DNA of 64,000 nucleotides. Origin: Daphnia carinata (Eukaryota; Arthropoda; Branchiopoda; Diplostraca; Daphniidae). The notes beneath the pieces are model-generated. The model saw only the letters and a list, made by a program, of their open reading frames with translations. It was not told where the DNA came from and made no database searches. The translations under genes were made by a program, and so were the position numbers. Shown here piece by piece: positions 28,178-41,400 of the stretch. Numbering within the stretch: the stretch's first letter is position 1; every line of letters begins with the position of its first letter. The stretch spans positions 3,286,001-3,350,000 of the forward strand of contig NC_081335.1 of assembly GCF_022539665.2 (NCBI RefSeq), in the 5' to 3' direction.

Positions 28178-29315
28178 ATGGGCCTTTGCAAATGTCCAAA
28201 GCGAAAAGTAACCAACCAGTTTTGTTTTGAACATCGCGTTAATGTCTGTGAATCATGTATGGTCTCCAATCATCCAAAGGTATATTATTTATTTGAAAGC
28301 ATGTAAGAAAATTATTTTCATATTGCAATATTCATTGTATCTTTCAGTGTATTGTTCAGTCATACTGCCAATGGCTAAAAGATAGTGATTATAGCCCACT
28401 CTGCACGTTGTGTTCAGCAGATCTATCACATGAAGACTGCATTAGACTAATATGCTACCGTAAGTAAAAAGATATGATGACGTATTTGGCTTACCAACCA
28501 AGTAAAAGCTAAAATTGAATTCACGATACAGATGTGTTTCATGTGAAATGCTTGGATGCCTACTGTAGACAGTACCCAATTAACACAGCACCAGCAGGAT
28601 ATGTGTGTCCTTCTCCTTGTTCAAGTCCTATTTTCCCAGCCTCAAATCTTGTTTCTCCAGTTGCTGACGTCTTAAGGTCTGTTCTTGCAAATCGTCCATG
28701 GGCCAGAGAAGGATTGGGTTTACCCCTGTTGCCATATGACAATGCAATTGATTCAAATCCTCCTGAAATCCACCAAGTGAAAGTTGCAGCAGTGCAAAAA
28801 GAAGGAACCAATTACAGTATAGTTAATGTTGAGGGAGAAGCCTCCAACACAATTCACAGGAATGAACCTGGTTAGAAATCTATCATTCCACTATGATATA
28901 CGTCATCCTAATAGTATCGTGGTTATTTTTCAAGTTGTTCACGCCAAACGTCCAATCGGTTTGCTTACTGACTCGGATCGTGACGAAAGTATTAACAAAT
29001 ATAAACGTCGGCCACCGTGGGAATCTTTTAAACGCATGCTAAGGTAAATTTATTTAGTTTTTTAAGCAAGCTCATAATATTGTTCTAACTATCGCAAAAT
29101 GCTTTAAATGTATTTTTTTTTCTTCCAGTAACCTATTGGACCCCCACTCAAGAAATCGCCAACGAGGTCGATTTCGCCGACGTTATGCCTTGATTTTGGT
29201 TATGGCCGTCTTCGCACTTTTGTTAATTTTTGCTATTGGCTCAAGAATATTTAATGGCCCGCAGGATCTAGAGCCCCTAGACGCACCGTTTAATCATAGA
29301 ATTGCCTCAAACTAA
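28178..29315 (+). CDS. ZFPL1: Zinc finger protein-like 1 (Golgi RING-like membrane protein)
   Basis: ZFPL1 is a cis-Golgi integral membrane protein with two zinc-binding modules, implicated in Golgi integrity through GM130 (family knowledge). Five exons (28178-28279, 28348-28459, 28532-28870, 28935-29043, 29129-29315) join in phase to 282 residues, slightly shorter than vertebrate ZFPL1. The start [20 protein letters not shown] is diagnostic. A B-box-like Cys/His cluster (residues about 4-45, [17 protein letters not shown]) is followed by a RING-like cluster (about 52-105) with the family motif [14 protein letters not shown] conserved [11 protein letters not shown] segment follows. Near the C-terminus RRRY precedes one hydrophobic segment ([18 protein letters not shown], about residues 240-258), so the N-terminal domains face the cytosol. 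It ends 170 bp before the dynein start on the same strand. Confidence 0.95.
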
Positions 29316-29485
29316 CGGATAAAAAAATCGACTTTCTTTTAGTAAACATACATTTCCGACCTTAAACTAAGTTAGCCTAAAGCACACAGTTATTCTAATT
29401 ATCTATCTCTTTCTGGCTTATATAATTACAAGAACGTGTAAGTGTATATATTACATTCGAATGAGAAAAGATGCATTAATCCGTT

Positions 29486-32400
29486 ATGCGACCAACAACT
29501 CAACATTCTACTGATCCTCGAGATTATCACCATTTGAAGTATTTGGAAGAACGCAGACAACTGAATAGGTAAAATTAACCTGGTTAGTTTCGATGCCTAC
29601 GCAATATTTGCACTAATTGTTGTATTTCGTCAAGCACACTGGGGCACTGTAGTGTTGAGAACCCTTTTTGAAATCATTGTGTCAATTTTTTCCCCCTTGA
29701 ATAACAAAAGTCTCTCCCGAATCACGGCGCAGGTCACGTTGGACTTGCATTTTCATTTAAACAACTATATTACAACGTAAAAAGGGAAAGTATGGTAAGC
29801 CGTGTTTGTTTTGGGGTGATAGCTAGGTTTGAAGGAGTCGCCGGGGAACATCGATCCAACATCCGACCTACCTAATTGTGTTTGGAATTATTCCTTCCTC
29901 TTCATTCCAACAACGTCAGTTTCATGGACTGGCTGTTTTTCTGTCAATCATCGAATAATTAGCAGGTATATTTTGTTTTTCTTAGAGAAGGTGAGTGCCT
30001 ACGTAATAGATACTAATCCAGGTTGACATAATCAGTGTATGCAAATGTTTGCCAGAATGGTCAGTTCAGGACCTAGATAGGAAGAACACAAAAAAAAGTG
30101 CAGGTAAAATGATCAGGCGAAAAACTAAACAACAGGCCAGTGAAAAGCAACGACTCTCCGAGGCGAAGGCTGAAATCCGAGAGAAAGATAAAGAACGGGC
30201 CATCTTCTTCCGTCATATTGGTGAAATAGCTGATCGATATGCCTGGAAAGGCATTCACCACGACGGTAATATCTCACGGAAAAAGCGGCCAGCCAACAAA
30301 AATCCAGCTAATCCTACAGCTATAATTCCTCTTGGGAATAAGTCACTTGTTCCATTTCCCTCTGCCTGGAAGGAATCGTTGCTCAAGGTAAGTGTGATAA
30401 TTTTACGTAGAAGAATTAAACTCATATTGATTCCGGTTGATACAGCGTGTAGGCTTACAGACTCGGAATCCATCGTTAATAGATGAGTTGTTGCAAGAAG
30501 TTGATTCAGATTATTGCTCAGCCCTGAAAAACCTGAAACCAATCAATTTAGCATTTCCATTAATACCACCAGTAGAATATGGACTTGTACTGGATAATAG
30601 TAAAAACAATTTCAAAGAGGCATTTCGGGTTATCCAACGCAATCTACTTCGATGTCATCCTCTGATACATCGTCCGGCAGTTCATTTGCGATCAAAGTTG
30701 AGCAGCATTCGATTGAAAGGTCTACCTAGGTAGAAAAACAAATTATCTACATTATGTCGTAATATACCTGTTAAATTTTAATGTGTCAACGTTGCAGCAA
30801 GCAGTATGTACGACTTGAGGATATGGTTGAATCCATTTTGTTGGTGTGGACAAAAACAACTGACGAATTCAAGCAGGTTGCACTCGGTGTCCGCCAAAAA
30901 GTACTGATTAAAACAAAGAGTAGCCCAACGGCGGTTCAACGGTTAGCCAGGGTGGATGCTACTGTGTGTGTCATGCTTTCTTTGCAGGTTATAGTTGGTT
31001 TGCCATCTTCCTGGTCAAATTTAGCCTAATACTAAAAAAAATAATAGGTACAAGAAACATGTGCAAGATTAATGAAAGAATTAGCTACTTTACTTGAAAG
31101 TCCTACATTCGTTCCAATATCTATTGGTATTGGCTGCAGCGAAGAAAACCAGATAACCGTTACTAATACGGCAGACGACATTGAACAATCTCTGAGAGGT
31201 CTGCTACAAAAGGTACACCACGTGCTTCGTTTCGACGATTCAAGAATAGTTTTATCAATTGTAATACTGTATTAATATTATCAATCGTATAAAATTTTAA
31301 GATTATTGACAATGTACCTTTTGACGTCGACGATATTCCTGCAAAATGCAACCTAAAACTTACCATCCCAACCGACGTACAATTGATATTCGAAGATTGT
31401 ATTAGGTGTTTTACGTCTAAATGCTGCCAAGAGAAGGACGCCTACGTTACAGAATGTGGTAATTATCATGAATGCACAGTTGTTTGCTAAATGCTAAATA
31501 TGTAAAATTGTGATCTAAAGAGGCTCGTTTTGGCGATATAATTCGTGGGGAAGTGACGGCCAAAATGGATGAGCTTTTGACCATTGAAGAACCCAGTATT
31601 GATGAATGTATCCCCGCAATAATTGACATTCGTTCGCGAATGAAACAGGTGAGCCTTCTGTGGGAAATCGAACCTCATCACCGTCTATGGTAGGTCGACA
31701 ATGTCATGCTGTTTATTTTTTGAATAATTTCCAATAATCTTGTCCCTGCTAACAGGTTCCTGAACAGAGAATTAAAAAACGTTATGTTTAGTCGTTTGAC
31801 GTGTAACAAAACTCGCTTAGAAGAATGTTTACTCGGGCAGTATCGTAAGGAAACCAGTCGGTAGCTTAAAATCTAAATTTTGTGTTGGAAAACAATGATT
31901 TTAACTTGTTTCGATTCAAAGTTTGCTAGGTGAACTGGATCGTATGAAAAAGCAGATTCTGCAGCCTCCTTCTAATACGATGGAACTCCTTGGTCGTAGT
32001 GCCTATCTAGAGGAGGCACGAAATAAACCTCTGAATGATCTTATCGCCTCCATGACAGCACTTAAAGGACTTTTCGTTCGGCTTACGGACATTGTTACAT
32101 ACACCGAAGCTGACGTCATCCGGTCTTCCCAAGCCTTCTTTGGACCTGACGAAATTGTTCCAATGCTTGATGATGGCGCTGAGGTTTAGTTCTGTGTTCG
32201 TTCATGCTGTTAAAAGGCAAACTAAATTTATATTGTATTAACAGCTAATTGCCAAATATCGGAGGCAATTTGAAGACCGCTATCAAGAAGTGCTAGAAAA
32301 AACACAGAAAGATTTAAAACGATTGAAGGTGAAGATGAAGCATTTTAACAATTGTGGAGACTGGGATTCGGTTGAGTATTACGTTAAAGACATTACTGCC

Positions 32401-35400
32401 ATGTCTCGCAAAGTCCAAGAAATCCAACGCACAGCTAATTGGATCACTCAAGAAGAAATTCAGCTAAAGTACCCTATAACATCTTTCCCGGAAATAGCCG
32501 AAATCAACACATATATCGAGCCCTACATTCGTCTTTACGTCAGCATTAACTCTTGGCGTAAACTACTTAAACGATGGTTAGATGGGGATTTCCATAATTT
32601 AAATGCTGACGATATTGAAAATCAAACGGATGAAATGTCAAGGTAATGTGTTTACCCTTCTGCTTAGCCACATTCAAACAAATTGTATTTTTCCTCTAGG
32701 GAAATGTTCCGACTGCAGAAAGTGTTCCGAGCCAGAGGAAAACAATTAGAAGCCGGTAATGCGCAATCAAGAAAAGCCAACGAAGGGGCCAATCAAATGG
32801 GAGCATCGTTAAAGATGTGTCAGAGAGGTTTGGATGACGTTAAAGAATTCAAGGTGATACCAAGACATGTGGCATAAAAACCTACCTTCTCATCTCGAAT
32901 TTTTTTGTTAACGAGAAACATAGGTTCAGCTGCCTATAGTCGGAGTAATTTGCAACCCGGGTCTACGAGACAGGCACTGGGTTTGTTTTGTCGACATGAT
33001 AACCACTAAAGTTTCAACTTATGTTTGAATACTTTATTTAGAAAGACATGTCTGACCTGGTAGCCAAAGATCTGAAACCAAATACTGGAACCACTTTGCG
33101 AAAGTTCTTAAATCTCGGCTTGATGCCCTATTTAGAAAAGTGAAATTTTTTACTAATTCCAGTCTTATTACGATTTAACGTACAAGAACTCGATCCCACC
33201 TTGTTTACAGATTTGAAGTTATCAGTGGGGCTGCCAGCAAGGAATTTAGTCTAGAAAAAGGCATGAAATCGATGGCTGAGGAATGGAATGTCGTAGTTTT
33301 CTCTACCGCCAAATACAGGTACAGCTGTTTGGTACAAACGTATATTATTCGTATTCGCCTTAAAGAATGTTCTTCTCCTTACAGAGACACAGACACGCCT
33401 ATTTTAGCAGGTGTGGATGAAATCCAAGCCCTTCTAGACGATCACCTTATTAAAACACAAACAATGAAAGGATCGCCTTTTGTGCGCCCAGTTGAAAGTA
33501 TTTGTTGAAATCCAACTCATTGTTATCGCCAAGGTTTTTAACTGTTGACATATTGAACAGAACAATTACTGGCATGGGAGGCCACTTTACTCAGAATCCA
33601 GCAAACTATTGAGGAGTGGTTAATAGTTCAGAGTCAATGGCTTTATTTAGACCCGATTTTTTCTTCGCCTAATATCATCGACCAGATGCCTGATGAGGCC
33701 GCTCTTTTCAAGGCATTACTATATGAAGTACAAGAATCCACGCGGTTCTCTGATGGTCTCCTTTCATTTTTGTGCAGAATGTGGACGCAATTTGGCACGG
33801 AGTAATGGGCGCCCTCGTTTCAAATCCAAACGTGATGCAAACAGCAGGATCTGTAGGGATGTTGGAACAACTGGCTCATTCTTCAAAACTCCTAGAGCAA
33901 ATCAACTTTGGTGTCAATGCATATCTTGACAAAAAGCGGCTCTATTTTGCAAGGTTTGCCATCAAAACCTATGCTACTTTAACCAACTAAACTTCTGAAC
34001 TTCACATATTAGATTCTTTTTCCTTTCAAACGAGGAAATGTTGGATATATTGTCGGAAACTAAGGATCCACTTAGGGTTCAGACTCACCTTAAAAAGGTC
34101 TTTGAAGGAATCGCCTCCTTAGAGTTTGATGAGGACTATGTCATCCACGCAATGATCAGCCCGCAAGGTGAGCGGGTCCCCTTCGTTAACCCTGTAAAGA
34201 CTGCAGATGCCCGTGGAAGCGTAGAAGTTTGGCTGCTCCAGGTAAAATGCCATTCATCCATTGTTTAAAATCTTTTCATAATCGACTGATTTGTCTGTTG
34301 CTAAGGTTGAGGAGGCTATGATTGATGCATGTCGACATATAATTCAACAATCACTGCGTACCTGTGTAGAATCTAGTCGACACGATTGGGTAGCCAAAAC
34401 ACCCGGACAAGCTGTCTTGTGTGCTGCTCAAGTTCAATGGGCAGCCGGTATCACCCATGCCATTATTCAAGGGCCTAAAGCCTTAAAGCAATATTACCAA
34501 GATATATGCGTAAGTATTTTATCTTTTCTAGACAACAGATATTCAAGAATATTTTTTCATTTGTGTTGTGTACAGAGTAAATTAAATGAAAGCGCATCGC
34601 TTGTGAAGATGCCGTTAGCTAAACTGACACGTACCACGTTGGGCGCTTTAGTAGTAACGGAGGTCCATACACGAGACCTGGTGCATGAGCTGATAGAGAA
34701 CAACGTGACTGACATAAATAACTTCAGTTGGATTTCTCAATTACGGTAAGTAAATTTCTGTTAGTAAAATATGTATTTATTTCAATTAAATTATCTTTTC
34801 ACCAGGTATTACGCAGACGAAAACAACGAAATCCTTGTCCGAATGATCAACGCAACTTTGAAGTACGCGTACGAGTATCTGGGAAACACGTCACGATTGG
34901 TTATAACACCGCTAACTGATCGCTGTAAGAGCTCCTTGCAATTAAATGTTCGATTTCTTCTGTTAGTGTTTCTTCATCCTAATATTAGGCTACCGAACTC
35001 TTATTGGAGCGTACCATCTACATTTGAGTGGCGCACCGGAGGGACCTGCCGGCACTGGCAAAACTGAAACAACAAAAGATCTTGCCAAAGCTCTTGCTGT
35101 CCAATGCCTGGTATTTAATTGCTCTGATGGTCTGGATTACGTAGCCATGGGAAAGGTAAGCTCTTAATAATGGCATTGAAAATTCAATTGCTATTAAATT
35201 TTTGCGCGTAGTTTTTCAGAGGACTGGCCTCTTCCGGAGCATGGGCCTGTTTTGACGAGTTTAACAGAATAGAGGCTGAAGTGTTGTCGGTGGTGGCTCA
35301 GCAAATGCTATCCATTTTACACGCCATTCAGTCTCACATGAAGACTTTTATTTTCGAAGGAGTTGAGTTGAAATTGAATCCCATGTGCTTTGTATGTGTA

Positions 35401-38400
35401 ACAATGAATCCAGGTTACGCAGGTCGTTCGGAATTGCCTGATAACTTGAGGGTAAGTTTACGTACATAGTCTAGCTAAAAACGTAAACAAAACATAACTT
35501 TGTTGGATGCAGGTTTTGTTTCGAACTGTGGCTATGATGATTCCTGATTATTCCATGATTGGAGAAATCTCATTGTACTCATATGGATTCACTGATGCCC
35601 GCAATCTAGCCACAAAAATTGTCACCACTTATAAACTCTGTTCGGAACAGTTGTCCACACAGAGTCACTACGATTACGGTATCAAATGTCGAAAACGCTA
35701 TATCATTCATTTCTTTCTAATTTTCGGGAAACCGGGTTTTGTTTCCTTTTTCGCGTGCCGTGTTTCAGGTATGCGTGCTGTGAAATCTGTTTTGGTAGCT
35801 GCTGGTAATCTTAAAGTCCAGTCGCCGGGTGACGCAGAAGATTCTTTGATTCTTGTAAGTTACAATCTGTGTATTTTACGAAGCAAATTGTTTAGTGTTT
35901 AATTTCTAAACGTAAAACTTTCTCCCCCATGCTCAACAAAAGAGATCACTGATGGACGTGAATCTCCCCAAGTTCCTTAGTGGGGATTTAATATTGTTTC
36001 ACGGCATTATTGCGGACTTGTTCCCCGAGATACCTCTCCCTCAGTCTAAACACAATGCTTTACTTGCGGCTATTCAACAGGTATACTTTTATGTTAATTT
36101 TTCTTAACGTCCACATTTTTTTAATCACAGAAGAATTATTCGATCGACTAGGCCTGTGACGAACGAGATTTGCTGCTAACGGACAAGTTTGCCCAGAAGG
36201 TCATCCAAATGTACGAGATGATGTTAGTAAGACATGGTTTCATGCTTGTAGGTCGGCCGATGGGAGGTAAATCGACAGTAATACAGGTAAAAAGAATCCT
36301 AACTTATTGCACTTCTCAGATATCCTCAAGATGAATTTTGTAATTAACTAACAGGTTTTGGCGTCGGCCTTAAATATTCTTTCATTGGAGGATAATGACG
36401 AGACCGGTGTTATTTATCGTACGTTGAACCCAAAAGCCGTCACACCTGGACTGCTATTTGGTCAATTCGATCCCGTAACCCATGAATGGGTTGATGGAAT
36501 TGTGTCGCTAATATTTCGGTAGTTTCATCTTGTGCGTTATCCTCCATATTTCTTCTTCATTTTCTTTCTCATTTAGTGAACTGTCAACATCAGAATCGGT
36601 GACACGCAAATGGATCATCTTTGACGGACCTGTAGACGCTGTTTGGATCGAAAATCTCAACACTGTACTCGATGACAACAAGAAACTTTGTCTAGCGTCT
36701 GGTGAGATAATCGGTCTCACGCCATCAATGTCCTGTATATTTGAAGTTATGGATCTCGCACAGGTTCAATAAGCGTTAAATCATAGCAAATGACTTATCC
36801 CAATTACAATTCTGCTTTCTGATAGGCGTCACCTGCCACCGTTTCTCGTTGCGGTATGGTATACGTTGATCCTGGTGATCTTGGCTGGCAACCTCTTTTT
36901 CACACATGGCTTAAATCCTTTACAGTAAAAAAAAAATTTGAACTTTGTGTTAGGGGATGAATTGTTTAATGCCAACTTAACTTACATTTGATAGGCAAAC
37001 TGGAAAGCCGCACTTGAACCTGTGCTCATTAGCCTTATTCAATGGCTTATTCCGGCATCTCTTAGTGGCATCCGCAAATTTGGCGTTGAATTGTTGAATG
37101 TTGAAGAGAACAGCAAAGTCTCGTTAGTATCCTATCATGTTTTAAAATTCATGGAAATGTATTGCTAAACTGCTCTATTTGTATTACTAAAAGGTTCCTG
37201 TTGCGTATGGTACAAGCTTTAATGCAACGAAGTTGCGCTGGATTGAAAGATGTGAGATATGGTCGTGCCTGGCTACAGGCGTCCATACTGTTTGCTCTCA
37301 CATGGACAGTTGGCGGCGCTTTAGAAAGCGAAAGTCAGATCAAATTCGATACGTTTATCAGATCTTTGCTATCAGGTACATTGACACACGGTGTAAACGT
37401 TAAATGGAGTTAAGTCATTCTAATACGTTTGCATAGGTAAAAGTGAGGCGTTTCCCTATCCAACGAGCGCTGGCCGGTGGGAATGTCATTTACCCTCTGA
37501 TGGAACCCTTTACGATTACGTGTATGAATACAAACAACGAGGACAGTGGCGTCAGTGGGCCGAAACTGTTCGTAACATCCCCATTCCTGACGCCAAGTCG
37601 CTTAGAGAACTTACTATTCCAACTGTGGACACTGCCAGGTATGTTTTTGTTAACAAATAGAAGTTGTTAACAAACATTTATTGTTTACTTTCAAGGTATT
37701 CATATCTGCTGGACTTGAGCTTGGCAAGTCGTACCCCAATCCTTCTTGTTGGTCCCACCGGAACAGGAAAATCGCTTTGCATTCAGGAAAAAATGAGTGG
37801 CTTTAGTGAAGAAGAATTCGCTTCTCTTTGTATGACATTCACTGCTCAAACATCCGCCGCCCAAGTTCAAGTAATATTACAAATAAATTTATTTGTTTTG
37901 CCCTATGTGATTATAAATGAATCTATCATTGAAAGGATCTTATACTCAGCCGATTGGAGCGACGCAAAAAAGGCATCTATGGCCCTCCTGCTGGCCGACG
38001 TTGTTTAATTTTTGTAGACGATCTCAATATGCCGGCTAAAGAAACTTATGGAGCTCAACCATCCCTTGAACTTCTCCGACAGTACTTTGATTATCATCAA
38101 TGGTAAGGAGATAAGCAAAGAAAAGGTTAAAATTATATTTCGACGATAAAATTAATGTTTTACAGGTATGATCGAAAAGAGGCTAACCTTCTTGATATAC
38201 AAGATCTTCAAATTTGGGGCGCAATGGGCCCTCCAGGTGGCAGTCGTCAAGAAATATCTCCACGTTGTCTACGCCACTTTCATATTATTGCCATTAATCC
38301 ATTCTCCGATTCGACGATGACTCACATCTTTAGCACCATCCTTACAATACACTTGAGCGTAAGTTGTGGTCATTAACCTCTTGAAATTGGACATTCATTG

Positions 38401-41400
38401 TTGAATATTCGTTTTTTTAGAAAGGTGGATTTCCACCAGACGTCTTCAGTCTCGTGGGTTCTATCGTATCCGCCACGTTAGAGATCTATCGTGCAGCATT
38501 AAGAGTACTCCTTCCTACTCCTTCTAAGGCTCACTATGTTTTTAGTTTGAGAGACTTTGCCAGAGTTATCCATGGTTGTTGTCTTATTCATAAAGACGCC
38601 GTTGAGAATCGCAAGACTTTCCTACGGTTACCCTTTTACTCTTCTTTCAATTTTAATTTTGTTTTAATTTCAATTTTTCTTTCAATCTATGTCTCCAGAC
38701 TTTGGATTCACGAAGTATTAAGAGTCTTTGGTGATCGATTAGTTGACGAGAATGACACCAATTGGTTATACAACATGCTGCGGGAATGCGTCCGCACCCA
38801 CTTTCGTGAGAACTTTGACAGTTTACTTGAACATCTTGGACGCACAGATGGCAGAGTATTTACTAATAGCACAATTCGACTTGCTTTAAATAATAAATTA
38901 TTCCTTGGGATTCGCCAGGTCACGTTGGCGAGTTTAGACAACTTAATGTTTGGAGATTACACTGTACCGGACTTGCTGCAAGAAGACAGAATTTACAAGG
39001 AGGTTACAGATATTCCTCGCCTTGACTCCGTCATCATGAGCTATATCACAGATTATAATAATACTAACAAAACCCGATTGAATCTCATCCTTTTTCAGTA
39101 TGTTGTTAAGGTTTCATTTACGCTAAAGCAAATGGAAGAAATAACAAATTTCTTTGTCAAGATATGTATTGAAACACCTCAGCCGCATAAGCCGAGTGTT
39201 GCGAATTTCGGGAGGCCATGCATTACTTATTGGAGTAGGTGGATCGGGAAGACAATCCCTAACGAAGCTGGCAGCTTCAATGGCAGGATACACGCTGTTT
39301 CAGCCGACTGCAAAACCTAATTATGGTAATCAAACATGCAAATTTTTTCACGATAAAAAACTAAATGTCTTTCTCTGCCTTTCCCAGGAATTAATGAATG
39401 GCGGGAAGATGTGAAGCGTGTATTGCGAACGGCTGGTGGTCTTGGCCGTGATGTTGTCTTTCTCATTTTGGACTCCCAACTAAATAATGCTGCCTTTCTT
39501 CAAGACATCGATTCTATGCTCAATAGTGGTTTAGTACCTAATATCTTTTCCGTGGAGGAAAAACAAGAATTAATTGAAGTAAAACTAATATTATCGTTAA
39601 AAAGGCGGACGGTTAAATCCATTTTCACGACATGTTTAGTTGGTTAGGAAAAATCGCCAGAGTGCACCGCAAATGGAAAGCAGTCCTGCATCATTAATGA
39701 CTTATTTTGCCCAACAATGCAAGGATCATTTACACTTGGTGTTGGCTTACAGTCCCCTTGGATCCAGCCTACGTGACAGTGTCCGGTATTTTCCCTCTTT
39801 GATCAACTGTTGCACCATCGACTGGTTTGAAGTAACTTGATTCTTCTCATTTAAGACAAAATAACCATGATCTAATGAAAACTCTTGTTGTATAGGCGTG
39901 GCCTGAAGAGGCTTTAGAAAATGTAGCTGTGAGCACGGTCGAGACGATTGAAATCCCTGCTGAAACAAAGCGAAAGGTCGTTGTAGCCTGTAAATATTTC
40001 CACATGACAGCTACGTAATGATTTCCAAACAATTGTGTGAATGCCGAATCATAGTAATGGTTATTTTGAGTTAGGAAATATGCCAACCTTTTTACATTAA
40101 AGTTGGGCCGGCCAGTCTACGTCACTCCTGCATCGTATTTATCATTACTCGCTGGATTTAGCAACTTAATGTTGGAGCAGCAGCAACAGATCAGACAAGC
40201 AATTGAGAGATACCGAAATGGTTTGTCTCGTCTGGCCGAAGCATCCGCTCAGGTCAATCAAATGCAAATCGAATTGTCCGAACTCCAGCCCAAACTTGTC
40301 GAAGCCTCCAAGCAAACGGATCTTATGATGAAAACCATTCAGCAAGAATCTGGTGAAGTTGAAAAAACTTCTACACTCATTCGAGCTGATGAAGTTGCAG
40401 CAAATGAAGAAGCAGCCATTTCGCAAGCATTAAAAGCTGAATGTGAAGCTGATTTGGCTGAAGCATTACCTGCTTTGGAAGGTCAGTAATTGCAGCTCTT
40501 TATGTGTAGAATTTGATTTGCCCAAAGCATTATTGTAACCAAGACACCCACCAAATTTTCCTTGTCGGAACTATCCATTAGAATTTTATTACTCTAAATT
40601 AATGTAATCTTTTAAAATTGTAGCTGCTTTGGCTGCGCTCGATACTCTCAAGCCCGCTGACATTACGTTGGTCAAATCCATGAAGAATCCACCCAAGGTA
40701 ATCAAAACTGTAATGGCTGCTGTATGTGTCATGAAAGATATCAAACCAGAAAAAATTCTAGATCCTGATGGATCTGGTAAGAAGGTAAGCCACCCTAGAA
40801 TATTTAAGTCTACATGATGTATACCAATAATGAGCCATACTTGATTAGATCCTTGACTTCTGGGGACCTAGCAAGAAATTACTCAACGATTTGGGCTTTC
40901 TTACTCAGCTTAAAGGTAGGAACTTATTTGCTTAACGTCAGGGAAGTAAAATAATTGTGTCTTTCTTCATTTAAAGAATACAAAAAGGATAGCATCCCAC
41001 CCCATATTATGCAAAGAATTCGCACAGAATTTCTACCCAATCCAGATTTTGAGCCATCCGTAGTGGCCAAAGCCTCCAGCGCTGCAGAAGGACTTTGCAA
41101 ATGGGTTAAAGCCATTGAAATTTATGACAAGTAATCGTTATACATTACCTTTTTTATTACAGTTCACTACAGCTTTTTCAATTAAAACAGAACAGCCAAG
41201 ATTGTTATGCCGAAGAAGGCAAGATTAGCTTCAGCCGAAGCCAGTCTTGAAGAAACGATGAACTTGTTGAATTTGAAACGAAATCAGCTAGCAGTTCTAG
41301 AGGCCCGCTTGGCCCAACTGAAGGATGATTATGCCGAAGGATGCCGAAAGCGCCAACAATTATCCGACGATGTTGACATGTGCTCGAAAAGACTTAGTCG

